A stretch of DNA of 64,000 nt from Leptofilum sp965223525 (GCF_965223525.1 NZ_CBDCWX010000005.1:1984001-2048000), one strand, 5' to 3'. Shown: positions 43,265-52,061, counted from the first letter of the stretch. Notes: a model not told the origin generated them from the sequence alone. Program-made: numbers and translations.

Positions 43265-43963
43265 CGCCTCTAGCAGCCAATCCCCACCGTATTGCCACAT
43301 AAAGATTAAAAAGCCGCAGCAGCAGAGCAGGAGAATAACGGCCGTTACTGCAATAATCGTGTTGCGCCGTCTCTGTTTAGCCGCTTCATCCTCGTCCGAT
43401 GGGGGAACCAGCGGAGCCGTGGCTGGTGGCATAGGCGGTGGTGCTGGCACTTCAGCAGAGGGGACGGGGAACGGGGGGGAAGGGTCCGGTTCCCAATCTG
43501 AGGGTATTGGGGGGTCTTCATCGAGGTTGGGCATATTTGGCATTTCGGCTGCCAACGCGTCATCTACTTCATCCAAACCGCTCGCCTGATCCAAATCCAG
43601 CGCATCGCGCAGCCCGCTGGAATCAACAATTGTGGCAGCCAGGTTATCGCCCGTGGGCACTAGCTCGTACAGCAAGGTGACGCCGCTGCCCATGCTAATG
43701 GTAAACCCTGGCTCTAAATCAACTGGCTCTGATTCCAGCCGCTGGCCATTGACAAACGTGCCGTTGGTACTGCCTAAATCTTGCACTTGGTAGCCAGCAT
43801 CTGTTTGGGTGAAGCGGGCATGTTGTCGGGAGACTTCGGGATCGTTCAGGATAATGTCTGAGACGGGATCGCGCCCAACGGTAAGTGAGAGGGTTTCTAA
43901 CAGAAATGTTTCGCCAACTTTGGGCCCTTTGCGTACGGTGAGTTGGTAGAGGGTGTCTGCCAC
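43250..43963 (-). CDS. FHA-domain membrane protein
   Basis: 237 residues. An N-terminal FHA domain (about 5-100) has LTVGRDPVSDIILNDPEVSRQHARF and the conserved DLGSTNGTFVNGQRL, which bind phosphothreonine. A Pro/Asp/Glu-rich linker (about 120-195) leads to one C-terminal membrane helix (about 205-227, TIIAVTAVILLLCCCGFLIFMW). The FHA domain therefore faces the cytosol as a tail-anchored receptor for a phosphorylated partner, presumably through a Ser/Thr kinase elsewhere. It converges on and overlaps the NRPS gene by 15 bp. A perfect 9-bp hairpin (44000-44020) lies upstream. Another candidate role is wall-synthesis control, since murJ is next. Confidence 0.85.
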   Translation of the reverse strand: MADTLYQLTVRKGPKVGETFLLETLSLTVGRDPVSDIILNDPEVSRQHARFTQTDAGYQVQDLGSTNGTFVNGQRLESEPVDLEPGFTISMGSGVTLLYELVPTGDNLAATIVDSSGLRDALDLDQASGLDEVDDALAAEMPNMPNLDEDPPIPSDWEPDPSPPFPVPSAEVPAPPPMPPATAPLVPPSDEDEAAKQRRRNTIIAVTAVILLLCCCGFLIFMWQYGGDWLLEALGLL

Positions 43964-43999
43964 GGCCGTTTCCTTTGCTGAATGTGCGGATTGTCTGAG

Positions 44000-44020
44000 A
44001 CAAACAGTTTTACTGTTTGT
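44000..44020. other. Hairpin upstream of the FHA gene
   Basis: ACAAACAGT (44000-44008) and ACTGTTTGT (44012-44020) are perfect arms with a TTT loop, about 37 bp before the FHA start. It could be an operator or an RNA stem in the leader. Confidence 0.45.
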
Positions 44021-44038
44021 GCCAGAGGTTGTTAATTT

Positions 44039-44050
44039 CAGGACTTACGA
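44039..44050. repeat. Solo AGGACTTACG end, probable MITE relic
   Basis: CAGGACTTACGA matches the terminal repeat of the elements at 5336 and 52372 over ten bases. No matching right end was found downstream. An imperfect palindrome (AGGTTTTCATAAAACCC) follows. Confidence 0.35.
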
Positions 44051-44174
44051 AATTTGGTGTGAGACCTAACAGGTTTTCATAAAACCCATCAGGCCTGCAT
44101 TTTAACCAAAAAAGCAGGTTATTGGCAAGTTGACACGGCAACTGGACAAGTGGATTGATTTCTGATGATAATGG

Positions 44175-45881
44175 TCAATCGGTTGGTTTGCGACGGCGCA
44201 AGCGGGTGGTGAGGGTGCGATGCAGCATTTGCACCTCGGTGATGGCCAACAGCTTTACCAGACCCAAGAAGGTGATTAAGCCCAGACCGCCAGCCAGGGC
44301 AACCACCAGCAGCTTGCCCACAAATCCGGCAAATGGCAGTAGGGTAACGGCCGTTTCCCCCACAACAAAGGCCACCAGCCCCGTCAAAACTGAGGCGACA
44401 CCTGCTTTCAAGGTGGCACTGCATATGCCAAAGCCGCGCAAGCCGCCCAAGTGCCGCTGGAGCAGCCAAAGCATCATCATGGTGTGGCTAAAGTGCTTGA
44501 TGGCATCCGCCACCATCAGGCTGTAAAGTCCCAATGGTTCCAGCAGCAAAACGGCCGTTCCCGTGTAAATGATGACGCTAATAATGCCCACAATGGCCGG
44601 ACGCCAAGTATCTTTGCGGGCATACGAGGCAAAAACCAGCATTTGGTCAATGGCGGCAAAAGGCAATCCTGCCAAATAAATGCGGAGAACGATGGCGGTA
44701 ACGGCCGTATCTTGCGGCGTAAACTCTCCATGTTCCAACAGCAAAGCAATGATGGCCGGGGCTAAAGCAAATAGTCCGGCTGTGGCTGGTAATACCAGCG
44801 TAAGAACCAGACGCAGCCCTCCTGCCAGCGTTTGCTTAAACTCCTGCACCCGGGCAGACGCTATAGACGCATCTGTTTCTTTGGCCGCGTGGTAAGCGGT
44901 TACAATTTGGGAGAGCGTTGGCAGCGTTGCCATAGATAAGGCGGTAACAACTAGCCCTAGCGGAAATTGATACAGCGTGGTGGCGTAGGTCATGTACGTC
45001 ACGCTGTTGTCCCCGGTGAGGATAGCTAGATTGTAGCTAATCCAGATGGCTACCTGATTGACGAGCAGCACGATGACGATGGGCGTGTACAAAACCAGAA
45101 TGCGGCGCAGGGCGGGATGTCGCCAATTAAATTGCAGCCGAAAACGGCCGTCACGCAGGGCAGGTAGCTGCAAAATAATCTGCAAAAAGGAGCCAAGCAG
45201 CAGGCCATAGACCAAACTGTCAATATGATCTGGGCGCAGCAAGGCCACCACAACGATGGTGCCGTTGAACACAGCGGCGGTAAAAGCGGGCAAGGTAAAC
45301 CGTTTAAGGGCGTACAAAACCCCGGTCAGAATGCTGGCAATGGACAAAAAGAGGACGGCGGGGGTTGCCAGGCGCATCATCTGCTCGGTAACGGCCGTTA
45401 AGCTCTGGTCAGAAAAATTTCGCGCCCCGGCCAGCCAGGCAATTTGAGGAGTGAACAGCATAACCAGGGCAACAATGCTTAATAAAACGAGGATGGCCAA
45501 GCTCATAAAGGTGCTCACCACATCCCATAACGCTTGCCGTCGCTCTTTGCTGGCATAATCGCTAAACACGGGCACCAGCGAAGAACTTACCATCTCGCCC
45601 CCAGTGATGAGGTTGAACAGGGTCATCGGTACCAGAGCAGCCACGGTGTACGCTCCTAGCAGGTCAGACGCGCCAAACAGGTTCGATTTAACAATCTCGC
45701 GCACTAGCCCCAGCATCCGGCTGATGATATTGCCAACGGCCAAAACGGCCGCAGCCTTCACCACGCCTTTGTTTTCGCTGAGATTGGTGGGGGGAGACGG
45801 CCGTTCTTCCTCATCCTGCGGCAGCGGAACGGGTTGGTTGGCATCTTCTGTGGCGTCTGTCGAGTTGAGCAAATGGTTCAC
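44175..45881 (-). CDS. murJ: MurJ/MviN lipid II flippase
   Basis: 568 residues with about fourteen membrane helices after an acidic, Pro-rich cytoplasmic tail (about 1-38). Family features are KAAAVLAVGNIISRMLGLVREIVKSNLFGASDLLGAYTVAALVP near 40-80, MVSSSLVPVFSDYASKERRQ near 97-115, and helix pairs matching the MATE-like MVF fold throughout. MurJ flips lipid II across the membrane for FtsW/FtsI. The C-terminus is basic (TRLRRRKPTD). It lies 13 kb from the dcw cluster. Confidence 0.94.
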   Translation of the reverse strand: MNHLLNSTDATEDANQPVPLPQDEEERPSPPTNLSENKGVVKAAAVLAVGNIISRMLGLVREIVKSNLFGASDLLGAYTVAALVPMTLFNLITGGEMVSSSLVPVFSDYASKERRQALWDVVSTFMSLAILVLLSIVALVMLFTPQIAWLAGARNFSDQSLTAVTEQMMRLATPAVLFLSIASILTGVLYALKRFTLPAFTAAVFNGTIVVVALLRPDHIDSLVYGLLLGSFLQIILQLPALRDGRFRLQFNWRHPALRRILVLYTPIVIVLLVNQVAIWISYNLAILTGDNSVTYMTYATTLYQFPLGLVVTALSMATLPTLSQIVTAYHAAKETDASIASARVQEFKQTLAGGLRLVLTLVLPATAGLFALAPAIIALLLEHGEFTPQDTAVTAIVLRIYLAGLPFAAIDQMLVFASYARKDTWRPAIVGIISVIIYTGTAVLLLEPLGLYSLMVADAIKHFSHTMMMLWLLQRHLGGLRGFGICSATLKAGVASVLTGLVAFVVGETAVTLLPFAGFVGKLLVVALAGGLGLITFLGLVKLLAITEVQMLHRTLTTRLRRRKPTD

Positions 45882-45902
45882 CTTTGGTTTTGATCTATTT
45901 TT

Positions 45903-45961
45903 GCCACAGAGGACACAGAGAATTTAGAGAATCCCTCTTAAACCTCTGTGTCCTCTGTGGC
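45903..45961. repeat. CACAGAGGACACAGAG word hairpin upstream of murJ
   Basis: GCCACAGAGGACACAGAG (45903-45920) and CTCTGTGTCCTCTGTGGC (45944-45961) are perfect 18-bp arms, flanked by CTTTTTAG on one side and CAAAAATAG on the other. It lies between the divergent murJ and vapB genes, so it is not a normal terminator. Degenerate copies of the word are at about 5650-5690. Confidence 0.75.
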
Positions 45962-46093
45962 TTTTTAGATTTAGAGCCGGGTGCATTCTAGCGGATGGCA
46001 ACAGGCAGGGCAATGATTATCACCCTACGCTTTAGTTCTGGCTTGCCTATTGTGGACAGACAAAATTTCTCAAAAGAGCAGCACAGGACTTTA

Positions 46094-46102
46094 TGTTATA
46101 AT
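46094..46102 (+). promoter_or_regulatory. Extended -10 promoter of the vapBC pair
   Basis: TG-T-TATAAT ends 32 bp before the vapB ATG. AGGAG lies just before the start codon. No clear -35 was seen, as usual for extended -10 promoters. Confidence 0.5.
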
Positions 46103-46134
46103 CTGCCAATATAGTTTTCGATTCAGGAGTAAAT

Positions 46135-46380
46135 ATGTCCGTAATTGAATTCCGAGCCAAAGTAAAAAACGGTCTCATTGAAATACCCAAAAAATATAGA
46201 GCGCGCCTAGCCCGTAAAGCTGGCAAGGAAAAAGTGCGCGTTATTGTTTTGCCTGATGAGCCAGAGGGATTGGTGGACACGGAAGCCGAGATCGATATGA
46301 TTGAGCAATTATTAGCGAACCCTCTCCAAATTCCTGATTTTGAACCAATAAGCCGCAACGATTTATATGATCGATTCTGA
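46135..46380 (+). CDS. VapB-like antitoxin
   Basis: 81 residues. The N-terminus EFRAKVKNGLIEIPKKYR looks like a swapped-hairpin or DUF104-type DNA-binding segment (K-x-G-x-I-x-I-P). The C-terminal half (EAEIDMIEQLLANPLQIPDFEPISRNDLYDRF) is acidic and suited to wrap the toxin. It starts after AGGAG and overlaps the PIN toxin gene by 14 bases, the usual antitoxin-toxin arrangement. It should repress its own promoter and neutralise the partner RNase. Confidence 0.75.
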   Translation: MSVIEFRAKVKNGLIEIPKKYRARLARKAGKEKVRVIVLPDEPEGLVDTEAEIDMIEQLLANPLQIPDFEPISRNDLYDRF

Positions 46381-46789
46381 TTCTCTTCGCTTCGTTGACG
46401 CAAACATTTGGCTATGTGCTTTTGTGACAGGACAAGACGAAGCGAAATCAAGAAAAGCTCAAGAACTTGTACTAACCTACCAGGAAAACTTGGTTATCAG
46501 TACCCAGGTAATCAATGAAGTGTGTGTCAACTTGTTGCGTAAAGCAGGCATGCAGGAAGAATCGGTTCGGAAAGTAATACACGCGTTTTATCGGCGTTAC
46601 AAGGTTCATGGCCTTGAAGATTCAATTCTTATAACAGCGTCAGCGTTACGCCAGAGACATTCCTTATCTTATTGGGATAGTTTAATTGTTGCAGCAGCTC
46701 TGTTTGCCGATGCCTCAGTGCTTTACTCTGAAGACATGCAAGATGGTTTGGTTATAGACGGCCGTTTGACAATTAAAAACCCTTTTTAA
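46367..46789 (+). CDS. PIN-domain toxin (VapC-like RNase)
   Basis: 140 residues. PIN fold with acidic residues in FVDANIWL (Asp about 10), INEVC (Glu about 49) and LSYWDSLIVAAAL (Asp about 106), plus a late YSEDMQDG. Such toxins are Mg-dependent RNases that cut tRNA or rRNA. The position directly after and overlapping the antitoxin gene supports a VapBC pair. Both genes are lower in G+C than their neighbours, although one ACGGCCGT lies near the 3' end. The MalT-type regulator gene begins 10 bp later. Confidence 0.85.
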   Translation: MIDSDSLRFVDANIWLCAFVTGQDEAKSRKAQELVLTYQENLVISTQVINEVCVNLLRKAGMQEESVRKVIHAFYRRYKVHGLEDSILITASALRQRHSLSYWDSLIVAAALFADASVLYSEDMQDGLVIDGRLTIKNPF

Positions 46790-46799
46790 TCCGATTGTA

Positions 46800-49481
46800 A
46801 TGACGCTGGTATCCAAGACTAAGTTACAAACCCCACAGCTTCACAAAGATTATTTACCACGAGAAAAGTTAGTTCAGCACGCACGAACGGCCGTTTCCCA
46901 GCACAAACTCACCCTCATTTCAGCACCTGCCGGGGCGGGCAAAACAACCCTTGCCGTTGGCATTGCCCAGGCATTTGTGCAAGCGGCAACGGCTTGGCTG
47001 CGCCTGGATGCTGCGGATAACGATCCACAAATCTTTGCTACCGCACTGGTGCTGGCTTTGCAAACGGCCGTTCCTCAAGTGGGCAAACAAACAGTGCAAA
47101 TCATCCAAAATGCCCCTGATCCAGCGCAAATGCTCCGGCAGGCGCTAACCCTGTTGGTAAACGATCTGCATGACGTGGCCGAAAACAGCTTGTTGGTGGT
47201 GTTGGATGATTACCATACGATTGAAAATACGGCCGTTCACCATGCCATTGATTATTGGTTATCACAACTGCCGCCCAATGTTCATCTGCTCATCACCACG
47301 CGCTACGACCCGCCGCTGGCATTGGCGCGGCTGCGAATGCGCGGGCAGCTTGCCGAATTTCGGCTGCAACAGCTGCGCTTTACCCCCGATGAAACGCAAA
47401 GCTATCTGCAAAAGCAGCAAGCCATCCAGCTCACTGCCGCCCAGCTTACCAACCTGCAAAATCGCACAGAAGGCTGGATTGCCGGGCTGCGCCTGCTGGC
47501 CTTAACGCTGGGCAAAATTGAAGATGCCACCGAACGGGATGGGTTCATTACCCAATTTAGTCGTTCTAATCGCCTGGTGTTTGATTTGCTAGCAGAAGAG
47601 GTGCTAGAGCAACAGCCATCAGAACTGTACGATTTTTTGCTGCAAACCAGCATTTTGGATGAACTAACGCCAGAACTATGTACGGCCGTTACCCAAAACA
47701 AATCTGCCCCTCAACTGCTGGCCGAGGCGTACAAACGCAACCTCTTCCTCACCGCCACAAACCCTTACGCTTCGGCTGATACCGCTTATCGCTACCACGA
47801 TCTCTTTGCTGATTTGCTGCGACGCAAGCTGCAAGTGCATGGGGACGCGGCCTTTCGCGCGGCACATCAACGTGCAGGCCACGCTCATCCAGACCCCGTA
47901 TGGGCGATTGGCCATTTTTTGCAGGCGGAAGATTGGGAAACGGCCGTTACCTCCATCATTCAGCAAGCCACGCCCCAACTGCGGCGGCGATTCATTACCC
48001 AACAGACCCTCGGCTGGATCAAACGCTTGCCTACCGCCTGGCAGCAACAGAGCAATTGGTTGTGTCTCATAACCGCTTTTCACCGCACCCAAGTTGGCGA
48101 CATTAGAACGGCCGCCATAGGTGAACTTATGACCATCCGGGAGGCGTTTCGGCTTGCTGGCGACAAGCAAGGCGAATATTTGGCCTTGGTGGCCGCCTCC
48201 CAATCATCCGGTGGTTACTTTGAGGAGGTGCTACATGACGTTCGTCAATTTTTCCAGGACAATCCAGAGATCGTGCAGCCTGAAGATGAAATGGCAGTTC
48301 TCTTATCAGCCGCCTGGGGGGCAGAAGATAAGCATGATTGGCCGTCGTTTACAGCTTATTTGGAAACGTTGTTGGGCATGTGGCAAAAGATGCCCCATTT
48401 ACACTTTGTGGTTGGGCAAGGTTTTGGCATTCCGTTCTTCTTCAGCGATTTGGGGCTGGCGCCCATCGAGCAGCTTATAAACGACATGGTTGCCATTCAT
48501 GGGGATGGGGAGCGGCTGGTGCATTTGGGCATTTACAACCAGCGCAGCACACTCCATTTTTTGCAAGGACGGCTGGATGCAGCTTTGCAAGATAGCCGCA
48601 AAGCGCGGCGCATCATTAACCAATTGGGCAATGTAGCCTGGCAGTCCAGCACGCCCAACCTTGTTGAACTGCATACCCATTTGGCGTATGGCGATTATCC
48701 AGCTCTTCATCGTTTTTGTACCGAAAGGCTGCCTCAGGTAACGGCCGATCCTTCCATATCCTTTACCAAAATTGGCTTTCACTATGCCCAGGCAATGGCC
48801 TATTGGCAAGAGGGACAATTGGACAAAATTATCCAACTTAGCCAAAGGGTGCAAAAGGCAAACGTACATATTGGTGTCTCAGTAGGGCAGCGTACAGTTT
48901 TACTCTTGCAGGCCTGGGCAGCCATTGCTCAAGGTCATTTTGAAATGGCCAATGAATTGCTGCTTGAAGCCATTGAGATTCAGACCTTGGTGCGGCATAC
49001 GATGATTGGCAGCCATGCCCGGCTGGATATGGCCTGCCTGCATTGGCTTTGGCATAAAGAAACAGGTGAGGCAAATCGGCTTAAGGATGCCGAAAACCAT
49101 TTGGCTATTGTGCTGGAGGAAGTTCAGCAGCGGGGGATGCCCGGCATTTTGCTGCAAACGGGACGGGTAGCCATTCCCTTGTTGCGTCACGCCCTGCCGA
49201 GGAGCGGATATGCCCCCATTATTGAACAAGCGTTGGCGGCTTTTGGCGAAACGCCCGCCTTCCGCTCAATTCCAATCCCCAATAGCAATGAAAATTTGAC
49301 ACCCCGCGAGGTGGAAGTGCTGCATCTGCTAATGGATGGTGCCACTAATCGCCAAATCGCTGAATCATTGGTCATCACCACCCGCACGGCCAAAGCGCAC
49401 GTTAGCAGCATTTTGCAAAAGCTGGGTGTGTCCTCGCGTACCCAAGCCGTGGCGGCTGCTCGCGACTTGTCCCTCTTGTAA
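46800..49481 (+). CDS. MalT-type LuxR transcriptional regulator (STAND ATPase)
   Basis: 893 residues. A STAND NTPase region begins with LISAPAGAGKTTLAVGI (Walker A, about 39-55) and LLVVLDDYHTIE (Walker B, about 130). A winged-helix and helical region follows (ELYDFLLQTSILDELTPELCTAV, RYHDLFADLLRRKL), then about 400 residues of TPR-like repeats that should bind the inducer. The C-terminal LuxR helix-turn-helix is LTPREVEVLHLLMDGATNRQIAESLVITTRTAKAHVSSILQKL (about 828-870). The family activates promoters after ligand-driven oligomerisation. The likely target is the following SnoaL-like gene or the cytochrome gene, by position only. ACGGCCGT recurs at least five times here as Thr-Ala-Val. Confidence 0.9.
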   Translation: MTLVSKTKLQTPQLHKDYLPREKLVQHARTAVSQHKLTLISAPAGAGKTTLAVGIAQAFVQAATAWLRLDAADNDPQIFATALVLALQTAVPQVGKQTVQIIQNAPDPAQMLRQALTLLVNDLHDVAENSLLVVLDDYHTIENTAVHHAIDYWLSQLPPNVHLLITTRYDPPLALARLRMRGQLAEFRLQQLRFTPDETQSYLQKQQAIQLTAAQLTNLQNRTEGWIAGLRLLALTLGKIEDATERDGFITQFSRSNRLVFDLLAEEVLEQQPSELYDFLLQTSILDELTPELCTAVTQNKSAPQLLAEAYKRNLFLTATNPYASADTAYRYHDLFADLLRRKLQVHGDAAFRAAHQRAGHAHPDPVWAIGHFLQAEDWETAVTSIIQQATPQLRRRFITQQTLGWIKRLPTAWQQQSNWLCLITAFHRTQVGDIRTAAIGELMTIREAFRLAGDKQGEYLALVAASQSSGGYFEEVLHDVRQFFQDNPEIVQPEDEMAVLLSAAWGAEDKHDWPSFTAYLETLLGMWQKMPHLHFVVGQGFGIPFFFSDLGLAPIEQLINDMVAIHGDGERLVHLGIYNQRSTLHFLQGRLDAALQDSRKARRIINQLGNVAWQSSTPNLVELHTHLAYGDYPALHRFCTERLPQVTADPSISFTKIGFHYAQAMAYWQEGQLDKIIQLSQRVQKANVHIGVSVGQRTVLLLQAWAAIAQGHFEMANELLLEAIEIQTLVRHTMIGSHARLDMACLHWLWHKETGEANRLKDAENHLAIVLEEVQQRGMPGILLQTGRVAIPLLRHALPRSGYAPIIEQALAAFGETPAFRSIPIPNSNENLTPREVEVLHLLMDGATNRQIAESLVITTRTAKAHVSSILQKLGVSSRTQAVAAARDLSLL

Positions 49482-49566
49482 TTCACACAATTGATCCTTG
49501 CTACTGACGCATATTGTCCTTTGGGACAATGCGCGTTTGCCACCTGGTTTGTATGCTGATGAAGAT

Positions 49567-50223
49567 ATGTCAGCGCATACGGCCGTTTTCTACACCATTC
49601 GCATACAGGGTCACCTGGATGCAGCTTGGCTGCCAGAACTGTACAGTTTGGAAATCAGTGCTGAGCAGGATGGCACAACCAGGCTCAGCGGCTTCTTAAA
49701 AGACCAGGCCGCCTTGTTGGGCTGCCTGCACCGTTTGGTTAATCTGGGAGCCAAATTGCTCTCTGTAGAAAGCAGTGCCGCTTATACAAACAAAGGACAA
49801 GCAAAGATGGGTCAACAACTTACGAAGACGATGGCAGCAGAAGAAACCAAAATTTTGGCGCAAATTGAAAAAATGCGTTCAGGATGGAACCAAAAGGACG
49901 GCGCACTATTTGCAGAACCTTTCACAGCCGATGCCGATTACACGGTTTGGAACGGCCTGTATTCTCAGGGGCGGGAAGACATCGCCGCTGGGCATCAGCA
50001 AATTTTCGACACGTTTTACGCCGATACCACCCTGCATTACGGTGAAAAGCACATCCGGTTTTTGCGGGATGATGTCGCGCTGGTGCGGCTGGAGGATTCG
50101 CATTTGCTCAGAGCAAATGGTGAGCGGGTTAGGGAAGATGGGGTACGGCCGTTATTTGTCTTCGTCAAAGAAGATGACCAATGGCAAATTGCGGCCTTCC
50201 AAAACACACCTGTCATCAAATAG
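49567..50223 (+). CDS. SnoaL/NTF2-like protein with small N-terminal domain
   Basis: About 218 residues from the ATG at 49567; a TTG start at 49498 is less likely. The N-terminal 65 residues (FYTIRIQGHLDAAWLPELYSLEISAEQDGTTRLSGFLKDQAALLGCL) form a small alpha/beta domain often seen as a separate protein next to such regulators. The C-terminal 120 residues (KMRSGWNQKDGALFAEPFTADADYTVWNG ... FVKEDDQWQIAAFQNTPV) are an NTF2/SnoaL-like cone of the SgcJ/EcaC kind. Catalysis is unknown; members bind small hydrophobic ligands. It follows the MalT-type regulator on the same strand, a common pairing in Chloroflexota, so it is probably its target. Confidence 0.7.
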   Translation: MSAHTAVFYTIRIQGHLDAAWLPELYSLEISAEQDGTTRLSGFLKDQAALLGCLHRLVNLGAKLLSVESSAAYTNKGQAKMGQQLTKTMAAEETKILAQIEKMRSGWNQKDGALFAEPFTADADYTVWNGLYSQGREDIAAGHQQIFDTFYADTTLHYGEKHIRFLRDDVALVRLEDSHLLRANGERVREDGVRPLFVFVKEDDQWQIAAFQNTPVIK

Positions 50224-50247
50224 TTTGCATAGCTTGCAGATATTCTT

Positions 50248-50334
50248 AGTAAGCGGCCAACAATAACTTACCTGATTGGAAGGCCGCTTACTCCAAGCCG
50301 TCCGCACAATTTCGCTAACTTATTTGCGGACGGC
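50248..50334. other. Two tandem perfect hairpins in the cytochrome gene leader
   Basis: AGTAAGCGGCC (50248-50258) pairs with GGCCGCTTACT (50282-50292), and GCCGTCCGCA (50297-50306) pairs with TGCGGACGGC (50325-50334). They fill the gap between the SnoaL-like gene and the cytochrome gene. The first could end the upstream transcript, though it lacks a T-run. Confidence 0.55.
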
Positions 50335-50351
50335 AAATTAGGAGGAACAAC

Positions 50352-51245
50352 ATGAAACGAACATTGAAGTGGGCGGGTATTGTCGTTAGCGGTTTGGTGG
50401 GGCTGATATTGATTTTGGCGATAACGCTCTTCTTGATTGGCCGCAATCGGCTGAACAATGCACCAGAGGTAGCGACAGCTCCGGTTGAGGTAATGGATGA
50501 TGCAGCGTCGGTGGAAAACGGCCGTCATCTGGCCACCATTAGCTCTTGCACCGTTTGCCACGGCGCGCAGCTTGAGGGAACAGCTTTTGTAGACGAGGCA
50601 CCGATTGGCTTCATTCCTGCCCCCAATTTAACGAGCGGGGCGGGAGGTGTAGGAGATAATTATACTGATGCCGATTGGGAACGCGCCATCCGCCACGGCG
50701 TCAATGCCGATGGAGAAGTAATGGTCATCATGTCCTCAAATCATTATGCTTCTTACGGCGATGAAGATTTGGCCGATTTGATCGCCTACCTCAATGCAGC
50801 TCCCCCGGTTGATAACGAGTTAGGTGAGCGACAAATTCAATTCATGGGTAACATTATTTTTGGTGTGCTGGCCTTTGATAGCTGGTCGGTCAACCAGATT
50901 GACCACGCGGCTGTTGGCGGTGAGGCACCTGAAATTGGTGAAACGGCCGAATACGGCAAATATCTCATCGACATCGCTTCTTGTGGTTCATGCCACGCCG
51001 AAAACCTAGCGGGAAACTATGGCCAGCTAGACAGTCCCCCAGGCCCAAATCTGACCACATGGCCGCAAAATTGGAGCGGTGCTGAATTTGCGACTGTTTT
51101 ACGAACCGGGGTGCTGCCAGACGGCCGTCTGATGAGTACAGAAATGCCCTGGCCAGGCTACGCGGGGATGTCCGACACAGAAATAGAAGCAATTTGGGCT
51201 TATTTGAACACGATAGACCCTCTCCCAAATAATAGTGCTGAGTAA
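50352..51245 (+). CDS. Membrane-anchored dihaem c-type cytochrome
   Basis: 297 residues. An N-terminal membrane anchor (about 8-32) is followed by two cytochrome c domains facing outward. Haem sites are SSCTVCHG (CxxCH, about 72-76) and ASCGSCHAE (about 213-217). Likely Met ligands lie in VMVIMSSNHYASYGDEDLADLIAYL and LMSTEMPWPGYAGMSDTEIEAIWAYL. It should pass electrons at the outer membrane face; the partner is not in the window. AGGAGG lies a few bases before the ATG. A terminator follows at 51284. Confidence 0.9.
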   Translation: MKRTLKWAGIVVSGLVGLILILAITLFLIGRNRLNNAPEVATAPVEVMDDAASVENGRHLATISSCTVCHGAQLEGTAFVDEAPIGFIPAPNLTSGAGGVGDNYTDADWERAIRHGVNADGEVMVIMSSNHYASYGDEDLADLIAYLNAAPPVDNELGERQIQFMGNIIFGVLAFDSWSVNQIDHAAVGGEAPEIGETAEYGKYLIDIASCGSCHAENLAGNYGQLDSPPGPNLTTWPQNWSGAEFATVLRTGVLPDGRLMSTEMPWPGYAGMSDTEIEAIWAYLNTIDPLPNNSAE

Positions 51246-51283
51246 GTAGGCGTTACCCAAACCAAACGTTTTTAACCTTTGAG

Positions 51284-51317
51284 CACCTTCTGGCTTCAAA
51301 ACCGGAAGGTGTTTTTT
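51284..51317 (+). terminator. Terminator of the cytochrome gene
   Basis: CACCTTCTGG (51284-51293) and CCGGAAGGTG (51302-51311) form a 10-bp stem with one G-U pair, followed by TTTTTT. Confidence 0.85.
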
Positions 51318-51331
51318 GTTGGGAGAAATGC

Positions 51332-51359
51332 TTGACAACGGCCGTATCAATCTGATAAT
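51332..51359 (+). promoter_or_regulatory. Promoter of the membrane protein/HTH operon
   Basis: TTGACA (51332-51337) lies 16 bp before GATAAT (51354-51359). The spacer holds an ACGGCCGT octamer. Confidence 0.65.
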
Positions 51360-51361
51360 AT

Positions 51362-51410
51362 ACAAATAAGTTTGTATTGCAAACTATATTAGCAGTACAA
51401 ATCTATTTGT
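51362..51410. promoter_or_regulatory. Nested inverted repeats, candidate operator of the HTH protein
   Basis: ACAAATA (51362-51368) and TATTTGT (51404-51410) enclose TTTGTATTGC (51371-51380) and GCAGTACAAA (51392-51401), a 10-bp inverted repeat with one mismatch. They lie just after the -10, a good place for autorepression. Confidence 0.5.
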
Positions 51411-51431
51411 GACAAAGAAAAGGGGGTCGTT

Positions 51432-52061
51432 GTGAATAATTTAAGCAAAACAATTCGTCGTACACAGCAATATTGGTTTGAAGATGGACTGACTGAACTC
51501 CTGCTGGGAATGCTTTTTGTCGTTTTAAGCGGCTTGTTTTGGTGGCAGTTTGCCAGCGATTCAGAGTATGCCCCGCTGGTGGGCGGTATTGCTATGCCGT
51601 TCATCATCATTTTGGGCTCGATTTTGATGGGCGTGACATTGCGCTGGCTCAAGCAGCGGTTTGTTTATCCGCGCACTGGCTATGTAACTTATGTCAAGCC
51701 AACCAACAAACAGCGCGGCATGAGTGGGCTGTTGGGTTTGCTCATTGGCATTGCAATGGCCATTGCCGTGACCCAATTTGAACTGGCCGAATTGACAGCA
51801 GCATTCATCGGTGTCGGTTTAGGCATTGGTCTGTTCGTGCTGGGTAGCCGAATCGGTCTGTTGCGCTTTCATCTGCTGGCTATCTGGGCTGTTGCCAGCG
51901 GGATCATGGTTTCATTTTTAGGGGTGGATGTGTCGCTGGCTTCCACAGTTGTTCTGGGTCTGAGTGGTTTGGGGTTGATGGTGTCCGGGGTGATCGCCTT
52001 TTGGCGCTACTGGCAAAATAGTGAGCCAGGCTCGGATGAGCCAATGGAGGCACTGTCATGA
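51432..52061 (+). CDS. Hypothetical multi-pass membrane protein, 209 aa
   Basis: GTG start after AAAGGGGG. Six or so hydrophobic segments: about 20-40, 45-70, 97-115, 118-135, 140-160 and 165-185. The N-terminus is amphipathic (SKTIRRTQQYWFEDGLTELLLGML). A basic cytoplasmic loop (LRWLKQRFVYPRTGYVTYVKPTNKQRG) follows the second helix. I do not recognise a functional family. The four-base overlap with the HTH gene (ATGA) and the shared promoter suggest that the regulator acts on or with this protein, as in small membrane-protein/regulator pairs. Confidence 0.7.
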   Translation: MNNLSKTIRRTQQYWFEDGLTELLLGMLFVVLSGLFWWQFASDSEYAPLVGGIAMPFIIILGSILMGVTLRWLKQRFVYPRTGYVTYVKPTNKQRGMSGLLGLLIGIAMAIAVTQFELAELTAAFIGVGLGIGLFVLGSRIGLLRFHLLAIWAVASGIMVSFLGVDVSLASTVVLGLSGLGLMVSGVIAFWRYWQNSEPGSDEPMEALS

